Shown here piece after piece: positions 25,222 to 34,035 of a stretch of 64,000 nt of DNA. Source of the DNA: JAABRU01 sp041390465 (GTDB lineage Bacteria > Desulfobacterota > Desulfobacteria > Desulfobacterales > Desulfococcaceae); assembly GCA_041390465.1 (NCBI GenBank), contig JAWKPW010000002.1:71794-135793 (forward strand), read 5' to 3'. The notes below the pieces were generated by a model. The model was not told where the DNA came from, searched no databases, and saw only the letters and a list, made by a program, of their open reading frames with translations. Within the stretch, counting starts at the first letter, position 1. Each line of letters begins with the position of its first letter. The translations under genes were made by a program, and so were the position numbers.

Positions 25222-27375
25222 TTACGGAGCCGTCACCTCTGCACTGTATGCTGCGGTTTTTTTCCGCAGGCAGGCATCGCAGATCATCCGCTGCTCCGTT
25301 TTTGCGCCCGCAGGGCTGATGCGTCTGCGGATGTATTCCACATATCTTCTGGGCCCCATAATTGCGCCGCAGATTTCGCAGTGCAGCAGTTTCTGCCGGT
25401 TGAGGATGGTTCCGCACAGAGACAGTATCCGCTCCCCGTCCCGATCTTCAATTTTCATGGCTCCGTTGGGACAGTTGTTCGCGCAGGCTCCGCAGGTGAT
25501 GCACCGGTCTTCGGTGCGCCGGAAATCGGTTTTCACGGGATGATCAAAATCCAGATACCCCATCTGCAGCGCGTCAATCTTCATTTTGTCCCGGCAGACT
25601 TCCACGCATTCCCCGCAGCGGCGGCAGATGTCGCAGCGCAGACAGCGCCGGGCTTCTTCCCGCACTTCATTTTCCGTGTACCCCAGCTCTGCCTGCTGAA
25701 AGGTGGTTCGGCGCCGGTCAATGTTGAGGAATCCCATTTCCGGTCTTTTCAGGATCATCTTGGTGGTGGCAGGCACTTCCAGACACTCCATCCGTCCTCT
25801 GCGCACCGGAACCGGCGGCATTTGGGGCTGGGGAATGCCGGAAAGCCAGCGGTGAATGGCCATGGCCGCGCGCTTGCCGCCGCCAATGGCCTCAATCACG
25901 GTGGCCGGACCTGTGACGGCATCGCCTGCCGCAAAAATGCCGGGTTCTGAGCTTTCCATGCTGACCATGTTCACATCAATGGTGTTGCGCCGGGTCCATT
26001 TCAGATTTGTCAGAGAAGACAGACAGGACGTATCCACCTGCTGACCAATGGCTGCAATAATCACATCCGCTTCCATGAGATAATCACTGCCTTCCACCGG
26101 AACCGGCGACATGCGGGAGCTGCCTTCCTGTTTCACCAGTTCCGCACGCAGACAGCGCAGCCCCGTGATTTTTCCCTCACGCCCCGCCACCTCTGTGGGC
26201 ACGGTGAGAAAAGAGAAATGCACGCCTTCCTCCTCTGCCTGTTCCACTTCCTCCTCATCTGCGGGCATTTCATTGCGGGTTCTGCGGTAGGCCAGTGTCA
26301 CTTCCTCACAGCCCAGCCGGATGCAGGTTCGGGCTGCATCAATGGCCACATTGCCGCCGCCGATGACAATGATTTTTTTCCCGGGTCTGCGGCGTTCCCC
26401 CAAAGCCACGCGTCTGAGCAGATCTATGGCATCCGTGACACCGTATTCTTTTTCCCCCGGCAGATTGAGTTTGTATGCCCGGTGCGCGCCAATGGCAAAA
26501 AAGAACGCGTCAAATCCTTCGGCTTTCAACTGCTCCAGATCGACATCCCTGCCAAACCGGGTGCTGAAGACAAATTCCACGCCCAGTTCTTCAAGCATCG
26601 CGACTTCCCGGTCTATGACCTCTCTGGGCAGACGGTACCGGGGAATGCCCACCAGGGTCATGCCTCCGGCTGAGGGAAGGGCTTCAATGACCCGGACAGA
26701 ATAGCCTTTGACAGCCAGATAATACGCGCAGCTCATGCCGCCGGGGCCTGCACCGATGACACAGACTTTTTTGCCTTTGTCCGGTTCTTTGGGCGGATTG
26801 GCATATTTGCCTTCGGACATGGCCCGCTCTGCCGCAAAGGCTTTGAGGAATTTGATGGAAACCGGTGTGTCAATGCGTCCCCTTACGCACATGAATTCAC
26901 AGGGCCGGGTGCAGACCAGACCGCAGACCCAGGGAAAGGGATTGTCTTTGCGAATCACTTCAATGGCTTCTGCGTCCTTTCCCATGCCGATAAGCGTGAC
27001 ATAGGTGGGCACATCAATGCCTGCCGGGCAGGTCATCTGGCAGGGCGCGGGCGCAAGTTTCACGCAGGCCCCGCTCGCGCAGTTATGGGTTTCTGCATGA
27101 CTGACAAACACCTCATGGTGCCGGTGCAGCGCAGCGCGCACTTCTTCCGCGGACTGTCTTGCATCCGCGTCCGAGGCATTGGCCAGAAGTTCCTCCGCGC
27201 GGGCTTCCAGCACAGGAACATGATCATGACCGCCCCTGCCCCAGGCCAGATCCTCCATAAGCTCCATGACTTCCGAGGCAATGCGCCGGGTTTTGGGAAT
27301 TTTGAACCGGCCCGAGGCAATGGCTTTGCCCAGAAAGGCAATGGTGTCATTGACCGGACAATTCTGTTTTGCCAT
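25222..27375 (-). CDS. GltD-like FAD/NAD(P) oxidoreductase with ferredoxin domains
   Basis: A 717-residue flavoprotein. After about 115 lead residues comes the cysteine-rich GltD N-domain (CQMTCPAGIDVP and CGLVCTRPCEFMCVRG). The FAD-binding site VIGAGPGGMSCAYYLA is near residue 210 and the NAD(P) site IVIGGGNVAIDAA near residue 350. A C-terminal pair of 4Fe-4S motifs follows (CLRCDICRRCGECVEVC; CITCGACANNCP), then CxxC pairs (CEICG, CDAC). It would move electrons between NAD(P)H and the adjacent ferredoxin-like and molybdopterin subunits. ATG 27,375 is spaced better from GGGAGG than the GTG one codon earlier. Last gene of a three-gene operon. Confidence 0.85.
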   Translation of the reverse strand: MAKQNCPVNDTIAFLGKAIASGRFKIPKTRRIASEVMELMEDLAWGRGGHDHVPVLEARAEELLANASDADARQSAEEVRAALHRHHEVFVSHAETHNCASGACVKLAPAPCQMTCPAGIDVPTYVTLIGMGKDAEAIEVIRKDNPFPWVCGLVCTRPCEFMCVRGRIDTPVSIKFLKAFAAERAMSEGKYANPPKEPDKGKKVCVIGAGPGGMSCAYYLAVKGYSVRVIEALPSAGGMTLVGIPRYRLPREVIDREVAMLEELGVEFVFSTRFGRDVDLEQLKAEGFDAFFFAIGAHRAYKLNLPGEKEYGVTDAIDLLRRVALGERRRPGKKIIVIGGGNVAIDAARTCIRLGCEEVTLAYRRTRNEMPADEEEVEQAEEEGVHFSFLTVPTEVAGREGKITGLRCLRAELVKQEGSSRMSPVPVEGSDYLMEADVIIAAIGQQVDTSCLSSLTNLKWTRRNTIDVNMVSMESSEPGIFAAGDAVTGPATVIEAIGGGKRAAMAIHRWLSGIPQPQMPPVPVRRGRMECLEVPATTKMILKRPEMGFLNIDRRRTTFQQAELGYTENEVREEARRCLRCDICRRCGECVEVCRDKMKIDALQMGYLDFDHPVKTDFRRTEDRCITCGACANNCPNGAMKIEDRDGERILSLCGTILNRQKLLHCEICGAIMGPRRYVEYIRRRISPAGAKTEQRMICDACLRKKTAAYSAEVTAP

Positions 27376-27390
27376 CACAGCCTCCCTTGG

Positions 27391-27900
27391 TTATTCAAAT
27401 TCCGGTGCAGACACGATCCGGGCATGTCTTTCCCTCCGGATCCGGGGCAGATTCTCAACTTTTCCAAAACTCAGGGCACCTGTGGGGCATACTGTGACAC
27501 ACGCGGGTTTCAGTCCCTGATCAATCCGGTCTTTGCAGTAATCGCATTTGATGACTTTGTCCTCATCCGGATCCCACTGGGGCGCGCCCCAGGGACATGC
27601 CTGCACACAGGCTTTGCAGCCCACGCATTCGTCCTGATCCACAAACACAATGCCGTCTTCAGGCCGTTTCTGCATGGCTCCGGTGGGACAGGCATCCACG
27701 CACCAAGGTTTTTCACAGTGAAAACAGGACATGAACACATAAGCTGCCCGGCATCGCTCTCCTGTCACCTTCGGCCCCACTTCAATAACCTGACAGAGCC
27801 GGGGACCGGCCGGAAGCGATTTGCTGATTTTGCACTGCACTTCGCAGGCATGGCACCGGATGCATTTTTTGCTGTCCTGCAAGAGATAGTACTGACTCAT
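27391..27900 (-). CDS. Four-cluster ferredoxin subunit (DmsB/HycB-like)
   Basis: A 169-residue protein with four cysteine clusters: CIRCHACEVQC (about 17-27), CFHCEKPWCVDACP, CVGCKACVQACPWG and CDYCKDRIDQG followed by CVTVCPTGAL. This is the standard electron-transfer subunit of molybdopterin oxidoreductases, carrying electrons between the catalytic subunit encoded just upstream and the flavoprotein encoded 15 bp downstream. No export signal, so it is cytoplasmic. Confidence 0.9.
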   Translation of the reverse strand: MSQYYLLQDSKKCIRCHACEVQCKISKSLPAGPRLCQVIEVGPKVTGERCRAAYVFMSCFHCEKPWCVDACPTGAMQKRPEDGIVFVDQDECVGCKACVQACPWGAPQWDPDEDKVIKCDYCKDRIDQGLKPACVTVCPTGALSFGKVENLPRIRRERHARIVSAPEFE

Positions 27901-27915
27901 TTTGTTTCCCCCTTG

Positions 27916-30021
27916 TCAAGAAACCCGTTTTTCGGATATTTTTCTTACAGATACGAAATGTTCCTGCATGGCAACCGCGCCTCCGGCTTTGTCCCATATC
28001 TCATTGCCCCGGGGCATGAAACGGTTGTCTGCCAGTCCCCGGCCTTTGGCCCTGCTTTCCACAGGCAGACGGTGTCCGAATCCGTGCACGGTGAATACCG
28101 CATCGGGATGAATCTGATCCGTCACTTTGGCCCGTATGCTTTCGCTGTAGCCATCCGCATTGCTCACTTCCACCATATCTCCGTCTGCGATGCCCTGTTT
28201 TTCCGCGGATGCGCTGTTGATCCAGAGGACATTTTCCGGCATCTGCTCAAAAAGCAGGGGATTGTTGACGGTATGCCCCTGGGTGTGAAGACCGCAGCGG
28301 CCAAAGGTCAGGCGGTAGGTTCCTTTGGGCGGACGGGCAGGGGATTCATAGGGAAGCAGAGATGGAACTCCCTGTTTTTCCAGTTTTTCACTGACAATTT
28401 CGATTTTTCCTGACCCGGTTTTGAATTTCAGACTGTCCTGATCCCGGTACAGGGGCTTCTCTCCCAGCAGCACCACACCTTTTTCATCAAAATCCTCAAT
28501 TTTGACACCGGTTCCCTGCAACTGGTAATTCCAGATATCTTCCACGGAATCAAAAACAAGTTCTTTGAGTCCCATGACTTTGGAAAGGCCGGAGACAATC
28601 TGCCAGTCAGCCTTGGTGTCATACCGGGGTTCCACGGCCCGCTTCCGGATAAAGAGATAAGGAATCAGGTCACTTTTGGAGGCCAGAATGCTTTCCCGCT
28701 CCAGATAGGGGGACATGGGCAGAATCACATCCGAATACCAGGCCGTATCTGACCAGGAAAAGGTTACGGAAACCAGAAGATCCAGATTGGAAAAAACCTT
28801 TTGCAGATGATCAGGATCGGCAAAGCCCATGAGGGGATCATGGCGGTAGGCAATATAGGCTTTCAGAGGATAGGGTTCCTGTGTTTCCATAGCCTTGAAC
28901 GCCAGATGCGTGACACCCGGGCCGGATTCAAAATGGGGATATTTCCAGCCTGCACCGTCCGCTCTTTTTTCTTCGGGTTTGGGATAAATATCCATAAACT
29001 GCCTCAGACCTTTGCGCTCATAATCTGCGGGTTTGTTGGTGATGGGCAGACCGCCTTTGGCTCCCACGGAACCCAGCAGGCTGTTGATGATGTAAATGGT
29101 GCGGGAAACATAAAAGGAATTTTTGTAACGGGCTGTCATCCATCCGGGATGCCAGAGAACAGCAGGCGCGGCTTCGGCCAGTTCTTTGACAAAGCTGCGG
29201 ATGCGCGAGGCGGAAACACCGGTTTCCCTTTCCGCCCATTCCGGAGTGCAGAGCCGGACAAAATCTTCCAGTCTGTCAAAATCTGAAACATATTTTGAAA
29301 CATAATCCGCATCGTAAAGTTTTTTGTCTATGAGTTCGTGGATGACAGCCAGATTGAAGGCATAATCGGTTCCGGGCCGGACCTGAAAAAAATTATGCGC
29401 CTTGGCAGCCGATACCGTGCTGCGGATGTCAATGACAGAAAGCCGGCATCCGTTTTCCAGTGCTGCGGTCATTTCACTGACTTCCCGCACATTGATGGCT
29501 TCAAACAGATTGCGGGTCTGCAGCACCACGTGACGGGCATTTTTCAGGTCATAGGTTACGTCTTTCCGTCCGAAACCGAAAACAGACAGAGCCGCATGCT
29601 GCACATTCCGGGCGCAGGAACCGTCATGGTTGCAGTAATTGGGGGAACCAACCCCCCGCAGAAAAGCCCTGTGCATATCCCGGAAAGGGCCGCCCCTGTC
29701 GGTAATCAGCAGACTGCGCGCACCGTGTTCGTCAAAAATCTTTTTCAGTTTTTCTCCCACATAGGCAAAAGCCTCATCCCAGGAGACTTTCTGCCATTTT
29801 CCTTCCCCCCGGTTTCCTTTGCGGATCAGAGGGCTCTGCGGACGTTCACTGTCTTCCACCAAAGCGATTCCCGCTGCCCCGCGTGCGCATACACCGGGGC
29901 TCATGCCCGGCGCATGGGCATTGCCCCTGACAAATACGACTCTGCCGTCTTCCACTTCCGCCACAATGGGGCAGCGAACCGTGCACATGCCGCATACGCT
30001 GTAAACTGTCTGTTTTGCCAT
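27916..30021 (-). CDS. Molybdopterin oxidoreductase catalytic subunit
   Basis: A 701-residue protein of the DMSO-reductase/formate dehydrogenase superfamily. The N-terminal 4Fe-4S motif is CGMCTVRCPI with a later VCARG. HDGSCARNVQHA near residue 145 probably provides the cysteine Mo ligand. YSDVILPMSPYLERES and the C-terminal molydopterin-dinucleotide domain (RLTFGRCGLHTQGHTVNNP) follow. There is no Tat or Sec signal, unlike the periplasmic thiosulfate/polysulfide reductases it resembles. With a ferredoxin and a GltD-like partner and no NrfD-type anchor, it should be a soluble NAD(P)H-linked enzyme; substrate unknown. ATG 30,021 fits the upstream GGAG better than TTG 30,030. Confidence 0.85.
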   Translation of the reverse strand: MAKQTVYSVCGMCTVRCPIVAEVEDGRVVFVRGNAHAPGMSPGVCARGAAGIALVEDSERPQSPLIRKGNRGEGKWQKVSWDEAFAYVGEKLKKIFDEHGARSLLITDRGGPFRDMHRAFLRGVGSPNYCNHDGSCARNVQHAALSVFGFGRKDVTYDLKNARHVVLQTRNLFEAINVREVSEMTAALENGCRLSVIDIRSTVSAAKAHNFFQVRPGTDYAFNLAVIHELIDKKLYDADYVSKYVSDFDRLEDFVRLCTPEWAERETGVSASRIRSFVKELAEAAPAVLWHPGWMTARYKNSFYVSRTIYIINSLLGSVGAKGGLPITNKPADYERKGLRQFMDIYPKPEEKRADGAGWKYPHFESGPGVTHLAFKAMETQEPYPLKAYIAYRHDPLMGFADPDHLQKVFSNLDLLVSVTFSWSDTAWYSDVILPMSPYLERESILASKSDLIPYLFIRKRAVEPRYDTKADWQIVSGLSKVMGLKELVFDSVEDIWNYQLQGTGVKIEDFDEKGVVLLGEKPLYRDQDSLKFKTGSGKIEIVSEKLEKQGVPSLLPYESPARPPKGTYRLTFGRCGLHTQGHTVNNPLLFEQMPENVLWINSASAEKQGIADGDMVEVSNADGYSESIRAKVTDQIHPDAVFTVHGFGHRLPVESRAKGRGLADNRFMPRGNEIWDKAGGAVAMQEHFVSVRKISEKRVS

Positions 30022-30314
30022 TCTCTCCAACCTCCATGTCTGTTATAGGGAAATAATGAATGTCTTTTTAACAAAAAAACCGCCACCCAATAGGTAAAAG
30101 AAAGTTTTTGTGTATAAAAATTGGGGTAATGGGTCAAAGCGGCTGACAAGCCATCCTTTTCGGAATTGCGTTCTGTTTTTTAATTTTTTTTGAATGATAA
30201 TAGATTGTTGCGCAGTTGATTTTTGACATGCTGATTTTTGGGGAAGTGAAGCTGCACTGCACAAAACCGGTTCTTTGAAAAATCAGCCATCTGAAAAAAC
30301 AACTGCGCAACTCC

Positions 30315-30342
30315 TGTATAATATCTGTAATTGGACTGTCAA
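30315..30342 (-). promoter_or_regulatory. Sigma-70 promoter for molybdoenzyme operon
   Basis: On the minus strand TTGACA (30,342-30,337) and TATACA (30,320-30,315) are separated by 16 bp. Transcription would start near 30,308 and give a leader of about 290 nt before ATG 30,021. Confidence 0.5.
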
Positions 30343-30369
30343 ACAAGTTCCTTTGCTCAGGACAGGACA

Positions 30370-30400
30370 GATTTGACAACGTTCTGAAAGTTGTCAAATC
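30370..30400. repeat. TTTGACAAC inverted repeat, copy 1
   Basis: GATTTGACAAC-(9 nt)-GTTGTCAAATC with perfect 11-bp arms, placed upstream of the operon promoter; possibly an operator or REP-like hairpin. Second copy at 52,250-52,280. Confidence 0.7.
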
Positions 30401-30524
30401 CTGAATGTGAAAGAACTTTTTTGACAGACCAATAATCCTTTCAGATTTTTTTCCCGGTCCTGAGTCAGCAGGCCGATCAGCAGATTTGATCCGGTGCCGA
30501 AGATTTTTTGGCTGCCCGTCTGGG

Positions 30525-31394
30525 TCAGGGCTGCTGCGGTTCCTTTTCATCAGATTCCCGTTTGGGTTTGATGAAAACCAGAAACGGACACAGCTTGCAG
30601 ACATTGGATCCGGGATACGTTTCGCCCGTGCGCGGAAATGATGTTCCGCCGTCTCTGACGGTTCTTTCCAGCATCCATCTCACTGTCGGTTCAAGATGGG
30701 CTCCGGGCCAGATCCAGTTAATTTCCCCCTGTTCTGTCTTGCCTGCCGTATAGCTGCTGCTGCACATCTGGGTGATATTCGGCTTCTGTGTGATATAACA
30801 TGCAACAACGCCATGACATATTGATGAATTCATGGTCATTGCCGTTTCAAGGGGATGTGTATCAAAAGCAGCGCACCAGTCATTTCCCAGATGGTATGAC
30901 TGAAGAACATCACACATTCCATGAATCACATCAGGCTTGAAAGTTGCTTTGTGCAAAGGTGCGGCAGCATAGGCCAGCAGGCCTTCAGGCAGTCTTTTTT
31001 TGGTCGCGAGAAACTTTTCAGCCTGGGCCCGATTCTTTGTGTATTTCAGATGACTCTTTATTTCACTCTCATCAAGTCCCTTCCATCCCAGAACATATTT
31101 TGCATTTGAACAGCCGGTTTTGTCTGCCGTGCCAAGGACCACCTCGCCCCGCTGTCTTGCCGGAGCCACATACTGACAGAATGTGAAAGGATTGAGAGCA
31201 ATTCTGTATGCCGTATTCTGCTTGAAATCATTCAGTTCATCTTCTGAGAAAAAAAACTTTATTGCCACAGGATAATATTTCATTTTCAGCAGGTTCCGCA
31301 AAGCAAACACGATATCCGCATTATCAAGTTTATCCTTTTCAAGCAAAGATCCGGCAAACGCAGCATCATCCAGCAGCAACCCTGTGTCGATCAT
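30525..31394 (-). CDS. DUF169 family protein
   Basis: A 289-residue protein of the DUF169 family, widespread in anaerobes and of unknown function. Visible signatures are YPVAIKFFFSEDEL near the N-terminus, CQYVAPARQRGEVVLG, CSNAKYVLGW and the central FDTHPLETAMTMNSSICHG, with several conserved cysteines (including CKLCPF near the C-terminus). ATG 31,394 follows CGGAGGACAG. It is transcribed in the same direction as the molybdoenzyme operon but separated by 500 bp with its own promoter region. Confidence 0.8.
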   Translation of the reverse strand: MIDTGLLLDDAAFAGSLLEKDKLDNADIVFALRNLLKMKYYPVAIKFFFSEDELNDFKQNTAYRIALNPFTFCQYVAPARQRGEVVLGTADKTGCSNAKYVLGWKGLDESEIKSHLKYTKNRAQAEKFLATKKRLPEGLLAYAAAPLHKATFKPDVIHGMCDVLQSYHLGNDWCAAFDTHPLETAMTMNSSICHGVVACYITQKPNITQMCSSSYTAGKTEQGEINWIWPGAHLEPTVRWMLERTVRDGGTSFPRTGETYPGSNVCKLCPFLVFIKPKRESDEKEPQQP

Positions 31395-32033
31395 CAAACT
31401 GTCCTCCGTTTTTAAAAATAGTAATAAAATCAAAGAATCATTCAGACAATATCTGTATATTCCTTAAAAACCCCTTTGGCTGAATCCCATGCAGCATAAA
31501 CTGGTTCGGGAAATCGGCTGCAATGAGCCCAGTCAATCCCGCAGCTATTTAAGCAAGATTCATACCAGAAAGAAATCCATCCGAAAATAACAAATGAACA
31601 AATCCTGTACCCAATTTTTTATTGTTCAAGCAGAATTTCAGGACGATAGCTTTTCAGACAGTAAATCTGCCATTTTGAACCGGGATGCTTTTTTCTGTTT
31701 GATGCAAAAAATATTGCACCGAGCTTTTTTTTATGCAACAATTTAACTGATTAAAATAAAATGTAAAATAGATATGCAATAAAATTGTTGCAGTTTTTTT
31801 ATTGCACTTAAAGTCAGAAAAACACTGATATCGGCAAAAGCGGAATCTGCCCCGGATTTCTTTTTCTTTTTTTATCTGTTTGAATTACAGCGGACTATCC
31901 ACATACGGGAAGGTATTGCCTTCAGATTTCTGTGTGCCTGTTCCGGATGGCACGCAGATTGCTTTGTTTCTCCGGAAAATGCTTTCGGAAAAGCACATCT
32001 CATCAATATTAATTTTTATGCGGAGGTTTTATC
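31395..32033. other. AT-rich divergent intergenic region
   Basis: About 640 bp between the DUF169 gene and the divergent TauE gene, with no credible ORF. It holds a widely spaced inverted pair, TGCAACAATTT (about 31,734-31,744) and AAATTGTTGCA (about 31,782-31,792), within very AT-rich DNA. A further ATTGCAC follows. These could be binding sites for a shared regulator. Confidence 0.5.
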
Positions 32034-33218
32034 ATGTGTCAGAAGCAACGGAAAACAGCGGTACTCATTTTATCTGTTTTTGTTTCGGTCTTTGTTTTTT
32101 TTCCCCTGCTGACCGGCATTGCCGGGGCTGCAACCCCTTTGGAAGAGGCAATTGCCAAAGCGCCCCAGGGCACGGAAAAAGGACAGATTGATCCCGGTGC
32201 CGCTCCCGGTTATCTGGGCATTCCGGGCGCGCCGACCCCGAATGCCATCGTGGCTTTTCTCTGGGCTGTATGGGTGGGCTGGATATTCTCAACTGTCGGG
32301 GCCTTTGGCGGCGTTATGGCCGGTGTGGGACATATCACCGTGTTCGGACTGGGAAAATACGCGGGTCAGTTCCGGGAATCTGCCCCCACGCTCAACAAAA
32401 TGATCACAGATTCGGTTCGTGTTTCCAACCAGTTTCTGGTGGGAACCAGCGCGCTGATTTCTTCCATAAACTATTACAAAATGGGACGTCTGGTACTGCC
32501 TCTGGGCATCGCGCTGGCGGCAGGTTCCATGTTCGGCAGTTGGCTGATTCCCTTTCTGACTGCGGGAAAAGTCAGTTTCAAGGCATACATGGGCTATTTC
32601 GGTCTCTTTGTGCTGCTTCTGGGCTGCTGGATGGTTTATGAAACCACGCCCAAAGGACAGGCCAGCAAGAAAAAAGCCAAGCAGGCGGCTGACGCGTTTG
32701 AGGAAACCATGAAACGCCAGAAAAGCGGAGAGTGCGTAGACACCTGTGAACTGGGCGTGAAAGTCCAGAAAATCAGTCTTTCCCGCATTTCTTTCACCTT
32801 TTACGGTGTGGAATTCTCCTTCAATCCCCTTTTTCCCATTATAGGCGGATTTGTCATCGCGTCAGTGGCCTCCTTTATCGGTGTGGGCGGCGGCTTTCTC
32901 CTGGTTCCCTTTCTGACCAGCGTATCCGGTCTTCCCATGTACCTGTCCGCGGGGACATCGGCCTTTGCTGTTCTCATCGGCATGATCACCAGCATCAGCA
33001 GTTTCATTATTCAGGGGGCCATTGTCCACTGGTCACTCATTGGTCTGGAAATGATCGGCATTGTTGTGGGTTCCATCATCGGTCCGTACACATCCAAATA
33101 TCTTTCAGACAAATGGCTCAAACGCCTGTTTATCATTCTGGCCTTCTACGTGGGCATTGATTATGTGACACGCGGTTTCCTCGGAAAGAATCTTCTGCAA
33201 CTGATCGGACTGTCATAA
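32034..33218 (+). CDS. TauE/SafE-family anion exporter
   Basis: A 394-residue multi-pass membrane protein of the TSUP (TauE/SafE) family. A hydrophobic leader (residues 10-33) precedes a first helical bundle containing TVGAFGGVMAGVGH and a second containing ASFIGVGGGFLLVPFL, the paired G-x-G-G-G signatures of the family, separated by a charged cytoplasmic loop (KKKAKQAADAFEETMKRQK). Relatives export sulfite, sulfoacetate or other C2/sulfur anions, which would suit a sulfur-metabolising anaerobe; the substrate is not determinable here. CGGAGG lies upstream of the ATG. A strong hairpin follows the stop. Confidence 0.85.
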   Translation: MCQKQRKTAVLILSVFVSVFVFFPLLTGIAGAATPLEEAIAKAPQGTEKGQIDPGAAPGYLGIPGAPTPNAIVAFLWAVWVGWIFSTVGAFGGVMAGVGHITVFGLGKYAGQFRESAPTLNKMITDSVRVSNQFLVGTSALISSINYYKMGRLVLPLGIALAAGSMFGSWLIPFLTAGKVSFKAYMGYFGLFVLLLGCWMVYETTPKGQASKKKAKQAADAFEETMKRQKSGECVDTCELGVKVQKISLSRISFTFYGVEFSFNPLFPIIGGFVIASVASFIGVGGGFLLVPFLTSVSGLPMYLSAGTSAFAVLIGMITSISSFIIQGAIVHWSLIGLEMIGIVVGSIIGPYTSKYLSDKWLKRLFIILAFYVGIDYVTRGFLGKNLLQLIGLS

Positions 33219-33237
33219 AAACGGCCGGCAGTATTCT

Positions 33238-33274
33238 GCGGAACAGGTGCTCTTCCTGAGAGGACCTGTTCCGC
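33238..33274 (+). terminator. Hairpin between TauE gene and next ORF
   Basis: GCGGAACAGGT-(15 nt)-ACCTGTTCCGC, a perfect 11-bp stem followed by ATATTTC. It has a weak U-tract and lies 21 bp before the next ATG, so it may partially terminate or set relative expression. Confidence 0.65.
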
Positions 33275-33294
33275 ATATTTCAGGGAGAATTCAT

Positions 33295-34035
33295 ATGCAA
33301 ATCATGGACAGCTTTCTGCTGCAACTTGATCCGTTCCTGATCTTCCCCTTTCGTATCACGGAGATTTCTCTGCTCGGATTTTACATCGGAACCTTTGCGC
33401 TGGCTCTCAACTGCGTTCTGCTGGGCAGGCTGACAATTCAGGGAATCATGCGGCTTAACCGTGCCTATTACGGAAAACTGGAAAAGGAAACCGTGCGGAT
33501 GCACAATCTTTCGGTAAAGGCCATTCTTGCAAAAGACAAAGAAAGTTACCGTGCCTGCAACAAGGGCGCCAATGAGGCATTTGGAAAGTATTTTTTTTCA
33601 CAGATCGCAATGGGGGCTTCTCTGCTGTGGCCCATTCCCTTTGCCCTGCAGTGGATGAGCACCCGTTTTCAGGGAATTTCCTTTCCCCTGCCCTTTGGCA
33701 CGGCCTCCCTGAATTATGCGGCCGTTTTCATTCTGCTTTACATCCAGGCCCGGATACTTTTCAGCAAAAATTACGCGTATCTGCCCCCAATTTTTGCAGG
33801 CTGCTCCGCAATCTGCCGAAAAAAAGAAGATATGATTCAATGGTCTGATATTGGGAAGAAAAAGGAGAATCTGCCTCAGACGCATTCTCCGGTCAGAGAA
33901 AATCTTGAAGATGCGGATAAACGCAATTATATTCCCTTATCGGGACTGAAACAGGGGACAGAGGAAAATTTCAATGGAAACTTCTTCAGAACGGCCTGCA
34001 AAGCAGTGGCACCGTCTGTTTGTCAGACTGATTGA
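33295..34035 (+). CDS. Integral membrane protein of unknown function
   Basis: A 246-residue protein; CAGGGAGAATTCAT precedes the ATG. Transmembrane segments are at about residues 22-45 (ISLLGFYIGTFALALNCVLLG), 100-120 (SQIAMGASLLWPIPFALQW) and 135-155. A conserved-looking cytoplasmic loop reads RACNKGANEAFGKYF. The last 60 residues are polar and the final 21 codons overlap the start of the Rpn-type nuclease gene by 62 bp. The C-terminal tail may therefore have been altered when that gene arrived, or a frameshift may be present. Position after TauE suggests a co-transcribed membrane partner. Confidence 0.55.
   Translation: MQIMDSFLLQLDPFLIFPFRITEISLLGFYIGTFALALNCVLLGRLTIQGIMRLNRAYYGKLEKETVRMHNLSVKAILAKDKESYRACNKGANEAFGKYFFSQIAMGASLLWPIPFALQWMSTRFQGISFPLPFGTASLNYAAVFILLYIQARILFSKNYAYLPPIFAGCSAICRKKEDMIQWSDIGKKKENLPQTHSPVRENLEDADKRNYIPLSGLKQGTEENFNGNFFRTACKAVAPSVCQTD

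Larger units (their letters stand above)
30022..30524. other. Intergenic region upstream of molybdoenzyme operon
   Basis: No gene. It contains a minus-strand promoter (30,315-30,342) and an inverted repeat GATTTGACAAC/GTTGTCAAATC (30,370-30,400). The same repeat, with longer arms, lies at 52,250-52,280. The 290-nt leader between promoter and start is AT-rich. Confidence 0.6.

Noticed and set aside
27085..28413. 442-codon plus-strand open frame
   Set aside because: Antisense across three operon genes (GltD-like, ferredoxin, molybdoenzyme); no ribosome site or motif.
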